Origin: Peredibacter starrii
GTDB lineage: Bacteria > Bdellovibrionota > Bacteriovoracia > Bacteriovoracales > Bacteriovoracaceae
NCBI RefSeq assembly: GCF_034259205.1
Contig: NZ_CP139487.1
Span: 1,054,001 to 1,118,000 of the forward strand
Length of the DNA stretch: 64,000 nt
Direction of reading: 5' to 3'
Shown here in pieces: positions 10,376 to 20,020 of this stretch (position 1 is the stretch's first letter; each line of letters opens with the position of its first letter). Under the pieces are notes generated by a model that worked only from the letters and a program-made list of their open reading frames with translations, did no database searches and had not been told where the DNA came from. The translations under genes and the position numbers were made by a program.

Positions 10376-10968
10376 TGAGAACAAACTCTAATGCTCTTGG
10401 TGCTGCATTCATTGAAACTCAAGCAAAAGTACTTGCTCACCTGACTGAGAAATACGCTGCTAACAGAAAAGTTGAAGCGGACAAAGTAGGGGAGCCGGTT
10501 ATTTGGGCAAGAGGTCCTGAGGACGCGAAGAAATTAGTTCGCGCATTCATGGCAGATCCTAATACAAAAATTGATTTTCTTTCAGACCTTACAGCTTACG
10601 ACAATAAAGACGGTGAAGATGGTGATGAGCGTTTCGTGCTTGTTTACCAACTTTATTCACTAGAACTTCACACTCGTATCCGCGTGAAGTGTCTTCTTGG
10701 CGAAATTCAACCGGCAGAAACTCTGGTTGATATTTGGGAAGGTGCTAACTGGCTTGAGAGAGAAGTTTACGACATGTTCGGAATCAAGTTCAACGGTCAC
10801 CCGAATCTACGCCGTATCATGATGGATGAGCGTTTTTCTGGTCACCCTCTTCGTAAAGAGTATCCGATTAAGCAACGTGAAGGTTTCAGCGATAACATCG
10901 CTTTCCACCTGGGTGCAAATCCATTGGAAGTTTCTACTCACGTTCAAATCAGTGAGGAATCAAAATGA
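10375..10968 (+). CDS. nuoC: Complex I subunit C
   Basis: NuoC is a peripheral arm subunit packed against NuoD. The family signature is near the C-terminus: [19 protein letters not shown] followed by GHPLRKEYP. It is separate from NuoD here, unlike the enterobacterial fusion. It overlaps nuoB by 1 nt (TAATG) and nuoD by 4 nt (ATGA). Confidence 0.96.
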   Translation: MRTNSNALGAAFIETQAKVLAHLTEKYAANRKVEADKVGEPVIWARGPEDAKKLVRAFMADPNTKIDFLSDLTAYDNKDGEDGDERFVLVYQLYSLELHTRIRVKCLLGEIQPAETLVDIWEGANWLEREVYDMFGIKFNGHPNLRRIMMDERFSGHPLRKEYPIKQREGFSDNIAFHLGANPLEVSTHVQISEESK

Positions 10969-12167
10969 GTGATTTACTAGCTACAGAACAGAACGATCTG
11001 TATAACCCGAACGTTCTTATTAATATTGGTCCTGCTCACCCTGCAACTCACGGAACACTTCGTGTTATGTGTCGTATTAACGGTGAGACAATTGAAGATG
11101 CTAACTGTGAAATCGGTTACCTTCACCGTGGTATTGAAAAACTAGGTGAAGAGAAAACGTATCACCAGTGGATGGTTTATACTGACCGTCTTAACTACTG
11201 TTCAGCTCTTAACAACAACATCACTTATGCGATGACTGTTGAGAACCTTTTCAACATTTCAGTTACTGAACGTACGATGTGGATCCGTGTAATGTGCATG
11301 GAGCTTTCTCGTATTATCGACCACATCGTTTGTATCGCTGCAAACGCCCTGGATCTTGGTGCGATGACTGTGTTCTTCCACCTTATTCACTGGCGTGAAG
11401 AAGCCTACACAATGATTGAGTCAATGTGCGGTATGCGTCTGACGACTACTTATGCCCGTATCGGTGGTATGAGCTACGATCTTCCAGACAACTTCACTGA
11501 AAGACTTTGGAAATTCTGTGAAGACATTCCAAAGACGCTTGATGAAGTTGAAGGTCTTCTAAATGCTAACCGTATCTGGATCGACCGTACTAAAGATGTT
11601 GGCGTCATCAATAAAGTTGATGCTCTAAGATTGAACGTAACTGGTCCAACTCTTCGTGCTGCTGGTATCGACCACGATTTACGTCGTGACCGTCCTTACT
11701 ATGTATATCCAGAACTGGATTTCGATGTTGTTATCGGGTCTAAGGGTGACGTTTACGAGCGTTACCTGGTTCGTATGGAAGAAATCAGACAATCAGTTCG
11801 CATCCTTAAGCAATGTAATAAACGCATTCCAGCTGGTCCACTATGGGTAGACGACAAGCGCGTTCGTATCCCGGACAAGATGGATGTTTATACGAAGATG
11901 GAAGTACTAATCCACCACTTTAAGATTTTCATGGAAGGTATCGATGTACCGAAAGGTGAAGCATACACGGCCACAGAAGGTCCGAATGGTGAAGTTGGTT
12001 TCTACATCGTAAGCCGTGGCGGTCCTAAAGCTTGGCGTATGCGTGTGAAATCTCCATCGTTCATTCAGTTCCAGGCCTTTGAGAACACAATCAAAGGTGG
12101 ACGTATCCCGGATGCGATTGCTCACCTTGGTTCGGTGAACATCATCGCCGGCGAATTAGATCGTTAA
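10965..12167 (+). CDS. nuoD: Complex I subunit D (49-kDa homologue)
   Basis: NuoD forms the quinone pocket with NuoB and NuoH. The quinone-binding His is H29 in HPATHG and the Tyr is Y78 in TDRLNY, both at the spacing seen in the bovine subunit (H59/Y108). [22 protein letters not shown] and the C-terminal ELDR are family features. The length of 400 aa is normal. It is the reference for the degenerate NuoCD-like gene at 43.9 kb. Confidence 0.97.
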   Translation: MSDLLATEQNDLYNPNVLINIGPAHPATHGTLRVMCRINGETIEDANCEIGYLHRGIEKLGEEKTYHQWMVYTDRLNYCSALNNNITYAMTVENLFNISVTERTMWIRVMCMELSRIIDHIVCIAANALDLGAMTVFFHLIHWREEAYTMIESMCGMRLTTTYARIGGMSYDLPDNFTERLWKFCEDIPKTLDEVEGLLNANRIWIDRTKDVGVINKVDALRLNVTGPTLRAAGIDHDLRRDRPYYVYPELDFDVVIGSKGDVYERYLVRMEEIRQSVRILKQCNKRIPAGPLWVDDKRVRIPDKMDVYTKMEVLIHHFKIFMEGIDVPKGEAYTATEGPNGEVGFYIVSRGGPKAWRMRVKSPSFIQFQAFENTIKGGRIPDAIAHLGSVNIIAGELDR

Positions 12168-12182
12168 GAGAGAGACACACAT

Positions 12183-12710
12183 ATGGCACTATCAGAAAAA
12201 ATTAAAAACACGATCAACGGGATTCGACACCAGTTCCCGACTGAACAGGCCCTTCTTCTTCCAACACTTCACGAAGTACAAAACGAGAAGGGATGGGTAT
12301 CAATGGATAGCATGAGAGATATCGGGGAATTCCTGAATCTTCCTCTATCTAAAGTAAGAGAAGTGGCGAGCTTCTATACTATGTATAAGCTTGAGCCGCA
12401 GGGGAAAGTGGACGTACAAATCTGTACGAACATTTCTTGCTGGTTAAACGGTGCTGATAAGCTCGTTTCATGCGCTTCTAAAAAGCTTGGCATCCACGCT
12501 GGCGAAACAACTGCAGACGGTAAATTCACTCTTTCTCAAGTTGAGTGTCTTGCTGCTTGTGGAACAGCTCCGGCAATGATGATCAACGAAGACTACCACG
12601 AAAACCTTACTGAAGAGTCTCTCATTAAGATCCTTGATCAGGCCAAGTCTGACCTGGATGCAGGTAAAGTTGTTGGTAAAGACACACGTAAAGATGGAGT
12701 TTGGCCATGA
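12183..12710 (+). CDS. nuoE: Complex I subunit E, 2Fe-2S (N1a)
   Basis: A thioredoxin-like ferredoxin of the NADH module with cluster ligands in CTNISC (C-x4-C) and CLAACG (C-x3-C). An N-terminal helical bundle precedes it. The 175-residue length is typical. Its stop TGA lies inside the ATGATG start region of nuoF. Confidence 0.96.
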   Translation: MALSEKIKNTINGIRHQFPTEQALLLPTLHEVQNEKGWVSMDSMRDIGEFLNLPLSKVREVASFYTMYKLEPQGKVDVQICTNISCWLNGADKLVSCASKKLGIHAGETTADGKFTLSQVECLAACGTAPAMMINEDYHENLTEESLIKILDQAKSDLDAGKVVGKDTRKDGVWP

Positions 12711-14047
12711 TGTACAATAACGAACATTTCGAGCCGGTAATCACGCCAAACGTTGATAAGCCTAATTGCGAAACAATCGAATTCTATATTCAACACGAGA
12801 ACGGTTATAAGGCGCTTGAAAAAGCACTTAAAATGAAGCCGGCAGAAGTAGTAGACGAAGTTAAGAAGTCTAACCTTCGTGGTCGTGGCGGTGCGGGATT
12901 CCCAACTGGTATGAAGTGGTCTTTCATGCCTGCTAATCCAGTTGATGCTAACGGAAATCCAAAGCCGAAATACTTAGTATGTAACGCCGATGAAGGTGAG
13001 CCAGGTACTTTTAAAGACCGTCTTATCTTCACAAAAACTCCTCATAGAATGATTGAAGGTATGATCATCGCTGGTCACGCCATCTCTTCTAACAAGGGTT
13101 TCATTTATATCCGTGGAGAGTGGTTCAAAGAAGCTCGTCTTATGCAAAAAGCGATCGACGATGCTTACGCTAAGGGCTTCCTTGGTAAGAACATTCTTGG
13201 CTCGGGCTTCAATTATGATCTTGTGATCTATAAGGGTGCCGGCGCTTATATTTGCGGTGAAGAGACAGCTCTTCTAAACTCACTTGAAGGTAAGCGTGGT
13301 GAACCACGTCTTAAGCCTCCGTTCCCGGCGCAAGTTGGTGCTTACGGCATGCCTTCATGTGTAAACAACGTTGAAACTTTCGCAGCTGTTCCATACATCA
13401 TTGAGAAGGGCTGGGAAAAATACGCGAAGATGGGTACTGAGCGTTCAGGTGGTACACGTATGATCGGTGTTTCTGGTCACGTGAACAAGCCGGGCGTTTA
13501 TGAGCTTCCAATGAACCTTTCAATCAATGACATCATCGAAATCGCTGGTGGCATGAAGGGCGGGAAACTTAAAGCAGTAATCCCTGGTGGTGCTTCTGCT
13601 CCAATGCTTCGTGCAGACGAGTGTAACGTTCTTACTGATTACGATTCACTTGCGAAGGCCGGAACAATGGCCGGTTCAGGTGGTCTGATCGTTATGAACG
13701 ATACTGTGAACATCGTTGAAGCAACTTATACACTTTTAAAATTCTATGAACACGAATCGTGCGGTCAGTGTTCTCAGTGCCGTGAAGGTTCACACTGGTT
13801 GGCCCGTATGTTCAAACGAATCCTTGATGGCGGTGGTACTCAAGACGATCTTGATTACATTGCTAAAATCTGTGGAAACATGGCCGGTCAAACGATCTGT
13901 GCTTTCGCCGACGCTGTAACAGGTCCTGCTCTTTCATCTGTTCGTAAATTCCGTGAAGAATTCGAAGAGATGGTCATGAAGGGCGGTCTTAAAGGAATCG
14001 GTAGAACTGAATCCGTATCTCATAAAATGGTTGGTGCCCATGTCTAA
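12707..14047 (+). CDS. nuoF: Complex I subunit F, NADH/FMN binding, cluster N3
   Basis: NuoF oxidises NADH at FMN. The glycine-rich NADH/FMN site is NLRGRGGAGFPTGMKW, then CNADEGEPGTFKDR and GAYICGEETAL; the N3 cluster motif is ESCGQCSQCREG with a fourth Cys in GQTICAF. The ATG at 12707 is chosen over a TTG at 12701 because it overlaps the nuoE stop and has GGAG 7 bp upstream. It overlaps nuoG by 8 nt. Confidence 0.96.
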   Translation: MMYNNEHFEPVITPNVDKPNCETIEFYIQHENGYKALEKALKMKPAEVVDEVKKSNLRGRGGAGFPTGMKWSFMPANPVDANGNPKPKYLVCNADEGEPGTFKDRLIFTKTPHRMIEGMIIAGHAISSNKGFIYIRGEWFKEARLMQKAIDDAYAKGFLGKNILGSGFNYDLVIYKGAGAYICGEETALLNSLEGKRGEPRLKPPFPAQVGAYGMPSCVNNVETFAAVPYIIEKGWEKYAKMGTERSGGTRMIGVSGHVNKPGVYELPMNLSINDIIEIAGGMKGGKLKAVIPGGASAPMLRADECNVLTDYDSLAKAGTMAGSGGLIVMNDTVNIVEATYTLLKFYEHESCGQCSQCREGSHWLARMFKRILDGGGTQDDLDYIAKICGNMAGQTICAFADAVTGPALSSVRKFREEFEEMVMKGGLKGIGRTESVSHKMVGAHV

Positions 14048-15584
14048 TACAACTGAAATTGAAATCAAAAAACAGAAGATGGATCTGAACTACGCTTCTG
14101 ACAAGAAGCCGGTTCACTCTGATCCGTCTCCAGATGCTAAGCCTCTTCCAAAAGTAACTATCGATGGCAAACAGTATGAGTTCAAGCCAGGCGATACTAT
14201 TATGGAAGTAACTGAACGCTATAAAATTAACGAAGACATCCCTCGTTACTGCTACCACCCAGGTATGCCGGTTGCGGGTACATGTCGTATGTGTACAGTA
14301 GAAGTTGAAAAAGCTCCGAAGCTTATGACTTCTTGTTCAACTCCTGCCGCTGACGGCATGGTTGTTCACACTCGTTCTGAGAAAGTAATGAAGTCACGCA
14401 CAGGTGTGATGGACATGCTTCTTACGAATCACCCGCTTGATTGTCCGGTTTGTGATAAAGCAGGTGAGTGTAGCCTTCAGGACTACAACTTCGAGTACGG
14501 TCCATCGAAGTCAAACTTTAAAGAAGAAAAGCGCGTTTACGACAACGCTACAACGAAGAAACTTTCAGACAAAATCACGCTTAACATGAACCGTTGTGTT
14601 CACTGTGAGCGTTGTGTTCGTTTCACTGATGATGTGACGAAAACAAACGATCTGGTAATGGTTAACCGCGGCTGGCACAAAGAGCTTGAAGCAACAGATC
14701 CTGAAAAAGGTCTGACTAACGATTACCAAGGCTGTCTAACTGACTTCTGTCCGGTGGGCGCTCTTACAATGAATGATTTCCGCTTCCAGAAGCGTGCTTG
14801 GTTCCTTGATAAGAAAGCATCTATCTGTGACCGTTGTTCTAAGGGCTGTAACATTGAAGTTCATTCAGATAAAGACATCGTTTATCGTTACGTTCCAATT
14901 CACAATGAAATGGTTAACGGTCACTGGATGTGTGATGAAGGTCGTGTTTCATACAATGATCTTATGAACCCAATGAGAGTGATTTCTCCACTTCTTAACC
15001 ACAATAACTCTCTGACTTCTACTTCACTTGAAACTCTTCTTGGCGAAGTTAAGAAAGCAGTAGCAGCAGCTGGTTCAGTTCAAGTGGTTGTTGGTACAGA
15101 TGCTACTCGTGAAGAAGCTGCTCTTCTTAAAGAGAAGATGCCAGTTGTGTTCAACAAGTCTGTAGCGGTTGCTTACCACTCTGGATTTGTAACAACTTCA
15201 TCTGAAGATAAGAAAATCGATAACCTCCTTCGTATGGCGGACAAAACTCCAAATACGAAAGGTGTAGAAGAGCAAGGTCTTGCTCCTCTTGTTGGCGGTG
15301 AAGCTAACGCTGACCTTGTGATCCTTTTCAGAAACGGCCGCGCTGGTGTGCCTAAAATGAAAGCTGATCAGAAGCTAGTTCTATGGGGAGTTTGGAGCTT
15401 TGAAGATATCAAAGCACTTCCTTCTAAGAACATCGTTGGTGTGATCCCAGGTCTAGCTACGATTGAGAAGTCCGGCAGCTTTAAAAATGCTGACGGCATT
15501 GTACAGAAGTTCCACCCTGCTATCACCCACCGTGGTGGAGCTGTTTCAGCTCACCAAGTTGTTGGTGCATTGAAATCTAACTAA
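14040..15584 (+). CDS. nuoG: Complex I subunit G, short form with N7-type cluster motif
   Basis: NuoG carries several Fe-S clusters. Seen in order: a 2Fe-2S ferredoxin domain (CYHPGMPVAGTCRMC), the His/Cys N5 segment (HPLDCPVCDKAGECSLQDY), a 4Fe-4S set (RCVHCERCVRF with DFCPVGAL), then C-x2-C-x3-C-x27-C starting at CDRCSKGC, the spacing of cluster N7. The molybdopterin-oxidoreductase-like domain is much reduced: about 514 aa against 700-900 in many species. The start ATG at 14040 overlaps nuoF by 8 nt; the upstream TTG is less likely. Confidence 0.94.
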   Translation: MSNTTEIEIKKQKMDLNYASDKKPVHSDPSPDAKPLPKVTIDGKQYEFKPGDTIMEVTERYKINEDIPRYCYHPGMPVAGTCRMCTVEVEKAPKLMTSCSTPAADGMVVHTRSEKVMKSRTGVMDMLLTNHPLDCPVCDKAGECSLQDYNFEYGPSKSNFKEEKRVYDNATTKKLSDKITLNMNRCVHCERCVRFTDDVTKTNDLVMVNRGWHKELEATDPEKGLTNDYQGCLTDFCPVGALTMNDFRFQKRAWFLDKKASICDRCSKGCNIEVHSDKDIVYRYVPIHNEMVNGHWMCDEGRVSYNDLMNPMRVISPLLNHNNSLTSTSLETLLGEVKKAVAAAGSVQVVVGTDATREEAALLKEKMPVVFNKSVAVAYHSGFVTTSSEDKKIDNLLRMADKTPNTKGVEEQGLAPLVGGEANADLVILFRNGRAGVPKMKADQKLVLWGVWSFEDIKALPSKNIVGVIPGLATIEKSGSFKNADGIVQKFHPAITHRGGAVSAHQVVGALKSN

Positions 15585-15595
15585 GAGTTGGTGAT

Positions 15596-16663
15596 ATGGA
15601 ATATTTTGATTTTATTCAGCTGATTGCAAAAATTCTTTTCGTAGTTGCCGTGTGCTTGTCGGTAGTACCAGTAATGGTATGGTTTGAGCGCCGTGGTTCT
15701 GCATGGATGCAAGGTCGAGTAGGCCCTAACCGTGTTGGACCGTTTGGTCTTCTTCAACCGCTTGCTGACGTGTTCAAGTTCTTCTGTAAAGAAGACTTCA
15801 CTCCAGGTAACGCTAATAAATTTTACTACTACCTCGCTCCAATGGTTGCGTTGATTGCACCTCTATGTGCACTTGCAGTCATCCCATTCGGTAGCAAGGC
15901 CATCATTATGGGTCAGGAAGTTAACCTTCAAATTGGTAACTTCGATTCAGGTGTAATCTTCATTCTTGCTTTCGCAGGCCTTGAAGTTTACCCGCTGATT
16001 CTTGCTGGTTGGGCATCGAAGAACAAGTACTCAGTACTTGGTGCTCTTCGTGGTTCATCACAAATCGTTTCGTACGAGATCGCAATGGGTCTGGCACTTC
16101 TATCAATGATGGTGGTGTACGGATCATTTAATCCTCACGATATGGTTTCTTGGCAACAGAAGCACTACTGGGGAGCTTTAATCAACCCAATCGGTGCTCT
16201 TGTTTTCTGGATCTCGATCTTCGCAGAAACTAACCGTCTTCCTTTCGACTTACCTGAAGGTGAATCGGAAATCGTTGCTGGTTACCACCTTGAGTACGGT
16301 GCGATGAAATTCGCCCTGTTCTTCATGGCCGAGTACGTAGCGATGATTATGGCGTCTGCTCTCATCGCAACTCTGTTCTTCGGTGGATACGGAATCCTTC
16401 CGGGAATGAGCTTCGCGATCAATATGATTGTAGAACAATTCGGCTGGGGTGAAGTTGGTCTTCAAAACACGACTGCAGTGTTTGAGTTCCTGAGCTTCTT
16501 CACGAAAGTTGCTGTGTTCATGTTCATCTTCGTATGGGTACGTTGGACACTTCCACGTTTCCGTTTTGACCAGCTAATGGATTTGGGTTGGAAGATCCTT
16601 TTCCCGCTGTCACTTATTAACCTTGTGGCCGTCACTCTTGGCGTCTACTTTTTGAATCAATAG
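15596..16663 (+). CDS. nuoH: Complex I subunit H, membrane quinone-channel subunit
   Basis: A 355-residue multi-helix subunit linking quinone chemistry to the pumps. Signature segments are ERRGSAWMQGRVGPNRVGP and AETNRLPFDLPEGESEIVAG with its acidic loop. It follows nuoG after 11 bp and is intact by length. Confidence 0.97.
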   Translation: MEYFDFIQLIAKILFVVAVCLSVVPVMVWFERRGSAWMQGRVGPNRVGPFGLLQPLADVFKFFCKEDFTPGNANKFYYYLAPMVALIAPLCALAVIPFGSKAIIMGQEVNLQIGNFDSGVIFILAFAGLEVYPLILAGWASKNKYSVLGALRGSSQIVSYEIAMGLALLSMMVVYGSFNPHDMVSWQQKHYWGALINPIGALVFWISIFAETNRLPFDLPEGESEIVAGYHLEYGAMKFALFFMAEYVAMIMASALIATLFFGGYGILPGMSFAINMIVEQFGWGEVGLQNTTAVFEFLSFFTKVAVFMFIFVWVRWTLPRFRFDQLMDLGWKILFPLSLINLVAVTLGVYFLNQ

Positions 16664-16672
16664 GAGGGCTTT

Positions 16673-17194
16673 GTGGGAACTATCAATATTTCAAAGAAGT
16701 ACACCGCTAAAGAAAAAGCCTATATCCCGGCAATTCTTGTTGGTCTGAAAATCACAATGAAACACTTCATTAAGGGTTTCTTTTTCAGACATCACAATAC
16801 TGTTATGTATCCTGAAGTGAAGCGTGATTACTCTGATCGTTTCAGAGGTAAACACTTCATCTCGGTTGACGCTAATAAAACTGAAAACTGTACTGCTTGT
16901 TACCTTTGCGAAACTATCTGTCCAGCTGAGTGTATCCACATCGTGGCGGACGAGCGTGAAGAAGAGAACAACCCATACGGAGTGAAGAAAGAGAAGAAGC
17001 CAGTAAGCTTCGATATCGATGCTCTTCGTTGTTGTTTCTGTGGTTTCTGTGAAGAGGCCTGTCCAAAAGACGCGATCAAGCTTTCTGGAAACTATGAGAT
17101 GGCAGTATCTGCACGTCAGGACGCTATCTACGATCTTGATCTTCTTAAGCGTGATATGAACGGCAGAAAAGAAAAGACTGAGGTGAAGAAATGA
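16673..17194 (+). CDS. nuoI: Complex I subunit I, two 4Fe-4S clusters (N6a/N6b)
   Basis: An eight-Cys ferredoxin-like subunit. Motif 1 is C73-x2-C76-x2-C79-x3-C83-P; motif 2 is C120-x2-C123-x2-C126-x3-C130-P. The GTG start has a strong AGGAGGG site 4-5 bp upstream. The length of 173 aa is normal, and it overlaps nuoJ by 4 nt. This intact copy contrasts with the half-motif version at 45.5 kb. Confidence 0.97.
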   Translation: MGTINISKKYTAKEKAYIPAILVGLKITMKHFIKGFFFRHHNTVMYPEVKRDYSDRFRGKHFISVDANKTENCTACYLCETICPAECIHIVADEREEENNPYGVKKEKKPVSFDIDALRCCFCGFCEEACPKDAIKLSGNYEMAVSARQDAIYDLDLLKRDMNGRKEKTEVKK

Positions 17195-17715
17195 ATCCTA
17201 TCATCCTAGTGCTGGGAGTAATCTCAGCGATTCTAGCTGTTAACATGCTAATTGCTAAAAACCCGATCACATCTGCAATGAGCCTTCTTGGTATCCTTCT
17301 TATGTCGGCCGGTATCTACGCTATGATCGGCGAGCACTTCATCGCAACTATTCAGTTAGTTGTTTATGCCGGTGCGATCATGGTTCTTTTCATTTTCTCA
17401 ATCATGCTTCTTAACCTTTCTGATTCTGAAAGCGAGCTTAAGCGTAACCCTGGTATTTTCGCCGGTGCGGTTGCTCTAGGTCTTGGTCTTTTCGGTTTCA
17501 TTGGCTACGCCATCAACGAGCACTTCCTGAATCACCGTAATGATGTGATTCCTGGTCAGTTCACTCCGGACGTTATCAACCAACTTGGTGGTAACTCAAA
17601 AGTTATGGCCCACTCACTGTTCACTCAGTACTACGTTTCTTTCGAAGTGATCACTCTGGCACTTCTGGTTGCGGTAGTGGGTGCAGTAGTACTAGCAAAA
17701 AGAAAATTTGATTAG
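17191..17715 (+). CDS. nuoJ: Complex I subunit J
   Basis: A five-helix membrane subunit of 174 aa with the conserved IQLVVYAGAIMVLFIFSIML helix that contains the pi-bulge region of TM3. It overlaps nuoI by 4 nt (ATGA). Family length and order are standard. Confidence 0.96.
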   Translation: MNPIILVLGVISAILAVNMLIAKNPITSAMSLLGILLMSAGIYAMIGEHFIATIQLVVYAGAIMVLFIFSIMLLNLSDSESELKRNPGIFAGAVALGLGLFGFIGYAINEHFLNHRNDVIPGQFTPDVINQLGGNSKVMAHSLFTQYYVSFEVITLALLVAVVGAVVLAKRKFD

Positions 17716-17724
17716 GAACTTAAT

Positions 17725-18027
17725 ATGACAAACGAATTATACATTCAGCTTTTGGCCGCCTTCCTATTCACAATGGGTGTGCTAGTAGTTCTTCTTCGTC
17801 GTGACACTATTATGGTGCTTATGGGGATCGAGCTTCTTCTTAACGCTGCCAACTTATCACTGGTCGCTTTCTCGAAGACGAATTCAATGATTGATGGACA
17901 GCTTCAGGTGCTTTTCGTGATCGCACTTGCGGCGGCAGAATCAGCAGTTGGTCTTTCGATTCTGGTAAACCTTTACCGTAACTTCGGATCGATCAAAACT
18001 CAAAACGCAACAACTCTTAAAGGATAA
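17725..18027 (+). CDS. nuoK: Complex I subunit K
   Basis: A 100-residue three-helix subunit homologous to MrpC. The key membrane Glu residues are visible in MGIELLLNAANL and in the third helix (AAAESAVGLSIL). It has the expected length and overlaps the nuoL start by 1 nt. Confidence 0.96.
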   Translation: MTNELYIQLLAAFLFTMGVLVVLLRRDTIMVLMGIELLLNAANLSLVAFSKTNSMIDGQLQVLFVIALAAAESAVGLSILVNLYRNFGSIKTQNATTLKG

Positions 18028-20009
18028 TGAACGTGGAAACGATGAACTCCCTGCTACCACTTCTTATTTTAATCTCGCCTTTGATCGGTTTCATGATCAA
18101 TGGTGTGGTTCTCCCGCTAAAGCTTAAGGGCTTTGCTAAGACTGATCCAAATGTTGCCGGTGGTTTCGCCACTTTCTTCATTTTCTTGTCTTTCGTGATG
18201 GGCTGTATCGCTTTCTCACAACTGACTGGATCAACTTCTGAAAATCCTGCTGTTTATACTTACGTGTTCCAGTGGTTTGATTTCGGTGGTCTGAATATCC
18301 CTTTCGAACTTCGTATCGATAAGCTTTCAGGAATTCTGGTTCTGATCATCTCAGGTGTAGGAACTTTGATTCACCTTTACTCAACAAGCTATATGCACGA
18401 TGAAGAGTGTGTTGGTCGTTACTTCTCGTACCTGAACCTCTTCTGTTTCTGTATGTTACTTCTCGTTATGGGTAACAACCTTCCACTTCTTTTCTTCGGA
18501 TGGGAAGGTGTAGGTCTTTGTTCATATCTTCTGATCGGTTTCTGGTACACAGATACTGAAAAAGCGAACGCAGGTAAAAAAGCTTTCGTAGTTAACCGTG
18601 TAGGGGACCTTGGTTTCCTAATCGGTATGTTCCTTCTTTTCCGCGAACTAGGAACTCTATCTCTGACTGAAATCAATACGATGCTTGCTGATCCAACAGT
18701 TGTTGCTCGTATCATGCCTTCAGTGACTCTTATCTGTTTGGCCCTTTTCGTAGGTGCTACAGGTAAATCAGCCCAGATTCCTCTATATGTTTGGCTTCCA
18801 GATGCGATGAGCGGTCCGACTCCGGTTTCTGCTCTCATCCACGCTGCTACCATGGTAACTGCTGGCGTTTATATGATCGCTCGTCTGAACCCTCTGTTCG
18901 AGCTTTCTCCGGTTGCTCTTGAAGTCATCGCGCACGTTGGTGCTTTCACAGCGCTGTTCGCTGGCTCAATTGCCATCGCTCAGACCGACATCAAGAAGGT
19001 TCTTGCTTACTCAACTGTTTCTCAACTTGGTTTCATGTTCCTTGCTTGTGGTGTTGGTGCTTACCAAACTGCAGTATTCCACCTAATGACTCACGCTTTC
19101 TTTAAAGCGCTTCTGTTCCTAGGTTCTGGTTCAGTGATCCACGCTTGTTCTGGTGAACAAGATATGACGAAGATGGGCGGACTTAAGAAGTACTTACCTC
19201 ATACGCATTTCACAATGCTTATCGGGTCACTTGCTATCTCTGGTATTCCGTTCTTCTCAGGTTTCTTCTCAAAAGACGAAATCCTTTATTCTTCAATCGC
19301 ACTTCCTGGCGGCGTTTCGTACCTATTCCTTGTAGGTGTTCTAACAGCTGCTCTAACTGCGATTTATACAGGTCGTATGATGTCTCTTACTTTCTACAGT
19401 GAAGAGAGAATGTCTCATGATGTGAAACATCACCTTCATGAGTCACCAGCACTTATGACTTTCCCACTTTACGTTCTTGCCTTCCTTGCGGCGTTTGGTG
19501 GATTCCTTGGTGTTCCTCACTTACTAGGTGACTACCTTGGACACATGCCTCACTTCCTATCTCACTGGTTAGCTCCAGTGGTTCCAGCGAAGCACCTTCC
19601 TCTGGTTGGTGTGAAAATGCCTCTTCACGAGGGTGTAGTTATGGCCGGATCTTCAGTGATCGCCATCGCTTCATTCTTCGGTGGGGTAGCGCTGTTTAAA
19701 AAGATCACATTCATTTCTGATCTCGTAAGCGGTCTTGCTCCGGTTCAGAAACTTCTTTCTAACAAGTACTACATTGATGAGCTTTACGGCGTAATCGTTG
19801 TAAACCCAGTTAAGAAGATCTCAGCTTTCGCGGCCGGAATTGTTGATAAGTATGTTGTTGATGGTGCCGTTAACGGTCTAGGTCGCGGAGTTCGTGCAGT
19901 TGGCTCGACTCTTCGTGCGGTTCAGACTGGTGACCTTCAGACATACGGACTGATGATGCTAGGAGGAGTACTCCTGGTAGCGCTCTTCATTTTTAAAGTA
20001 CTGGTTTAA
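18027..20009 (+). CDS. nuoL: Complex I antiporter-like subunit L
   Basis: The distal Mrp-type pump subunit, 660 aa, with about 16 helices including the C-terminal lateral helix. Signature stretches are GWEGVGLCSYLLIGFWY (catalytic Glu), LPDAMSGPTPVSALIHAATM (key Lys/His region) and the FFSGFFSKDEI loop. The start ATG overlaps nuoK; in-frame alternatives a few codons downstream exist. Confidence 0.96.
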   Translation: MNVETMNSLLPLLILISPLIGFMINGVVLPLKLKGFAKTDPNVAGGFATFFIFLSFVMGCIAFSQLTGSTSENPAVYTYVFQWFDFGGLNIPFELRIDKLSGILVLIISGVGTLIHLYSTSYMHDEECVGRYFSYLNLFCFCMLLLVMGNNLPLLFFGWEGVGLCSYLLIGFWYTDTEKANAGKKAFVVNRVGDLGFLIGMFLLFRELGTLSLTEINTMLADPTVVARIMPSVTLICLALFVGATGKSAQIPLYVWLPDAMSGPTPVSALIHAATMVTAGVYMIARLNPLFELSPVALEVIAHVGAFTALFAGSIAIAQTDIKKVLAYSTVSQLGFMFLACGVGAYQTAVFHLMTHAFFKALLFLGSGSVIHACSGEQDMTKMGGLKKYLPHTHFTMLIGSLAISGIPFFSGFFSKDEILYSSIALPGGVSYLFLVGVLTAALTAIYTGRMMSLTFYSEERMSHDVKHHLHESPALMTFPLYVLAFLAAFGGFLGVPHLLGDYLGHMPHFLSHWLAPVVPAKHLPLVGVKMPLHEGVVMAGSSVIAIASFFGGVALFKKITFISDLVSGLAPVQKLLSNKYYIDELYGVIVVNPVKKISAFAAGIVDKYVVDGAVNGLGRGVRAVGSTLRAVQTGDLQTYGLMMLGGVLLVALFIFKVLV

Positions 20010-20020
20010 GGAATATTGAC

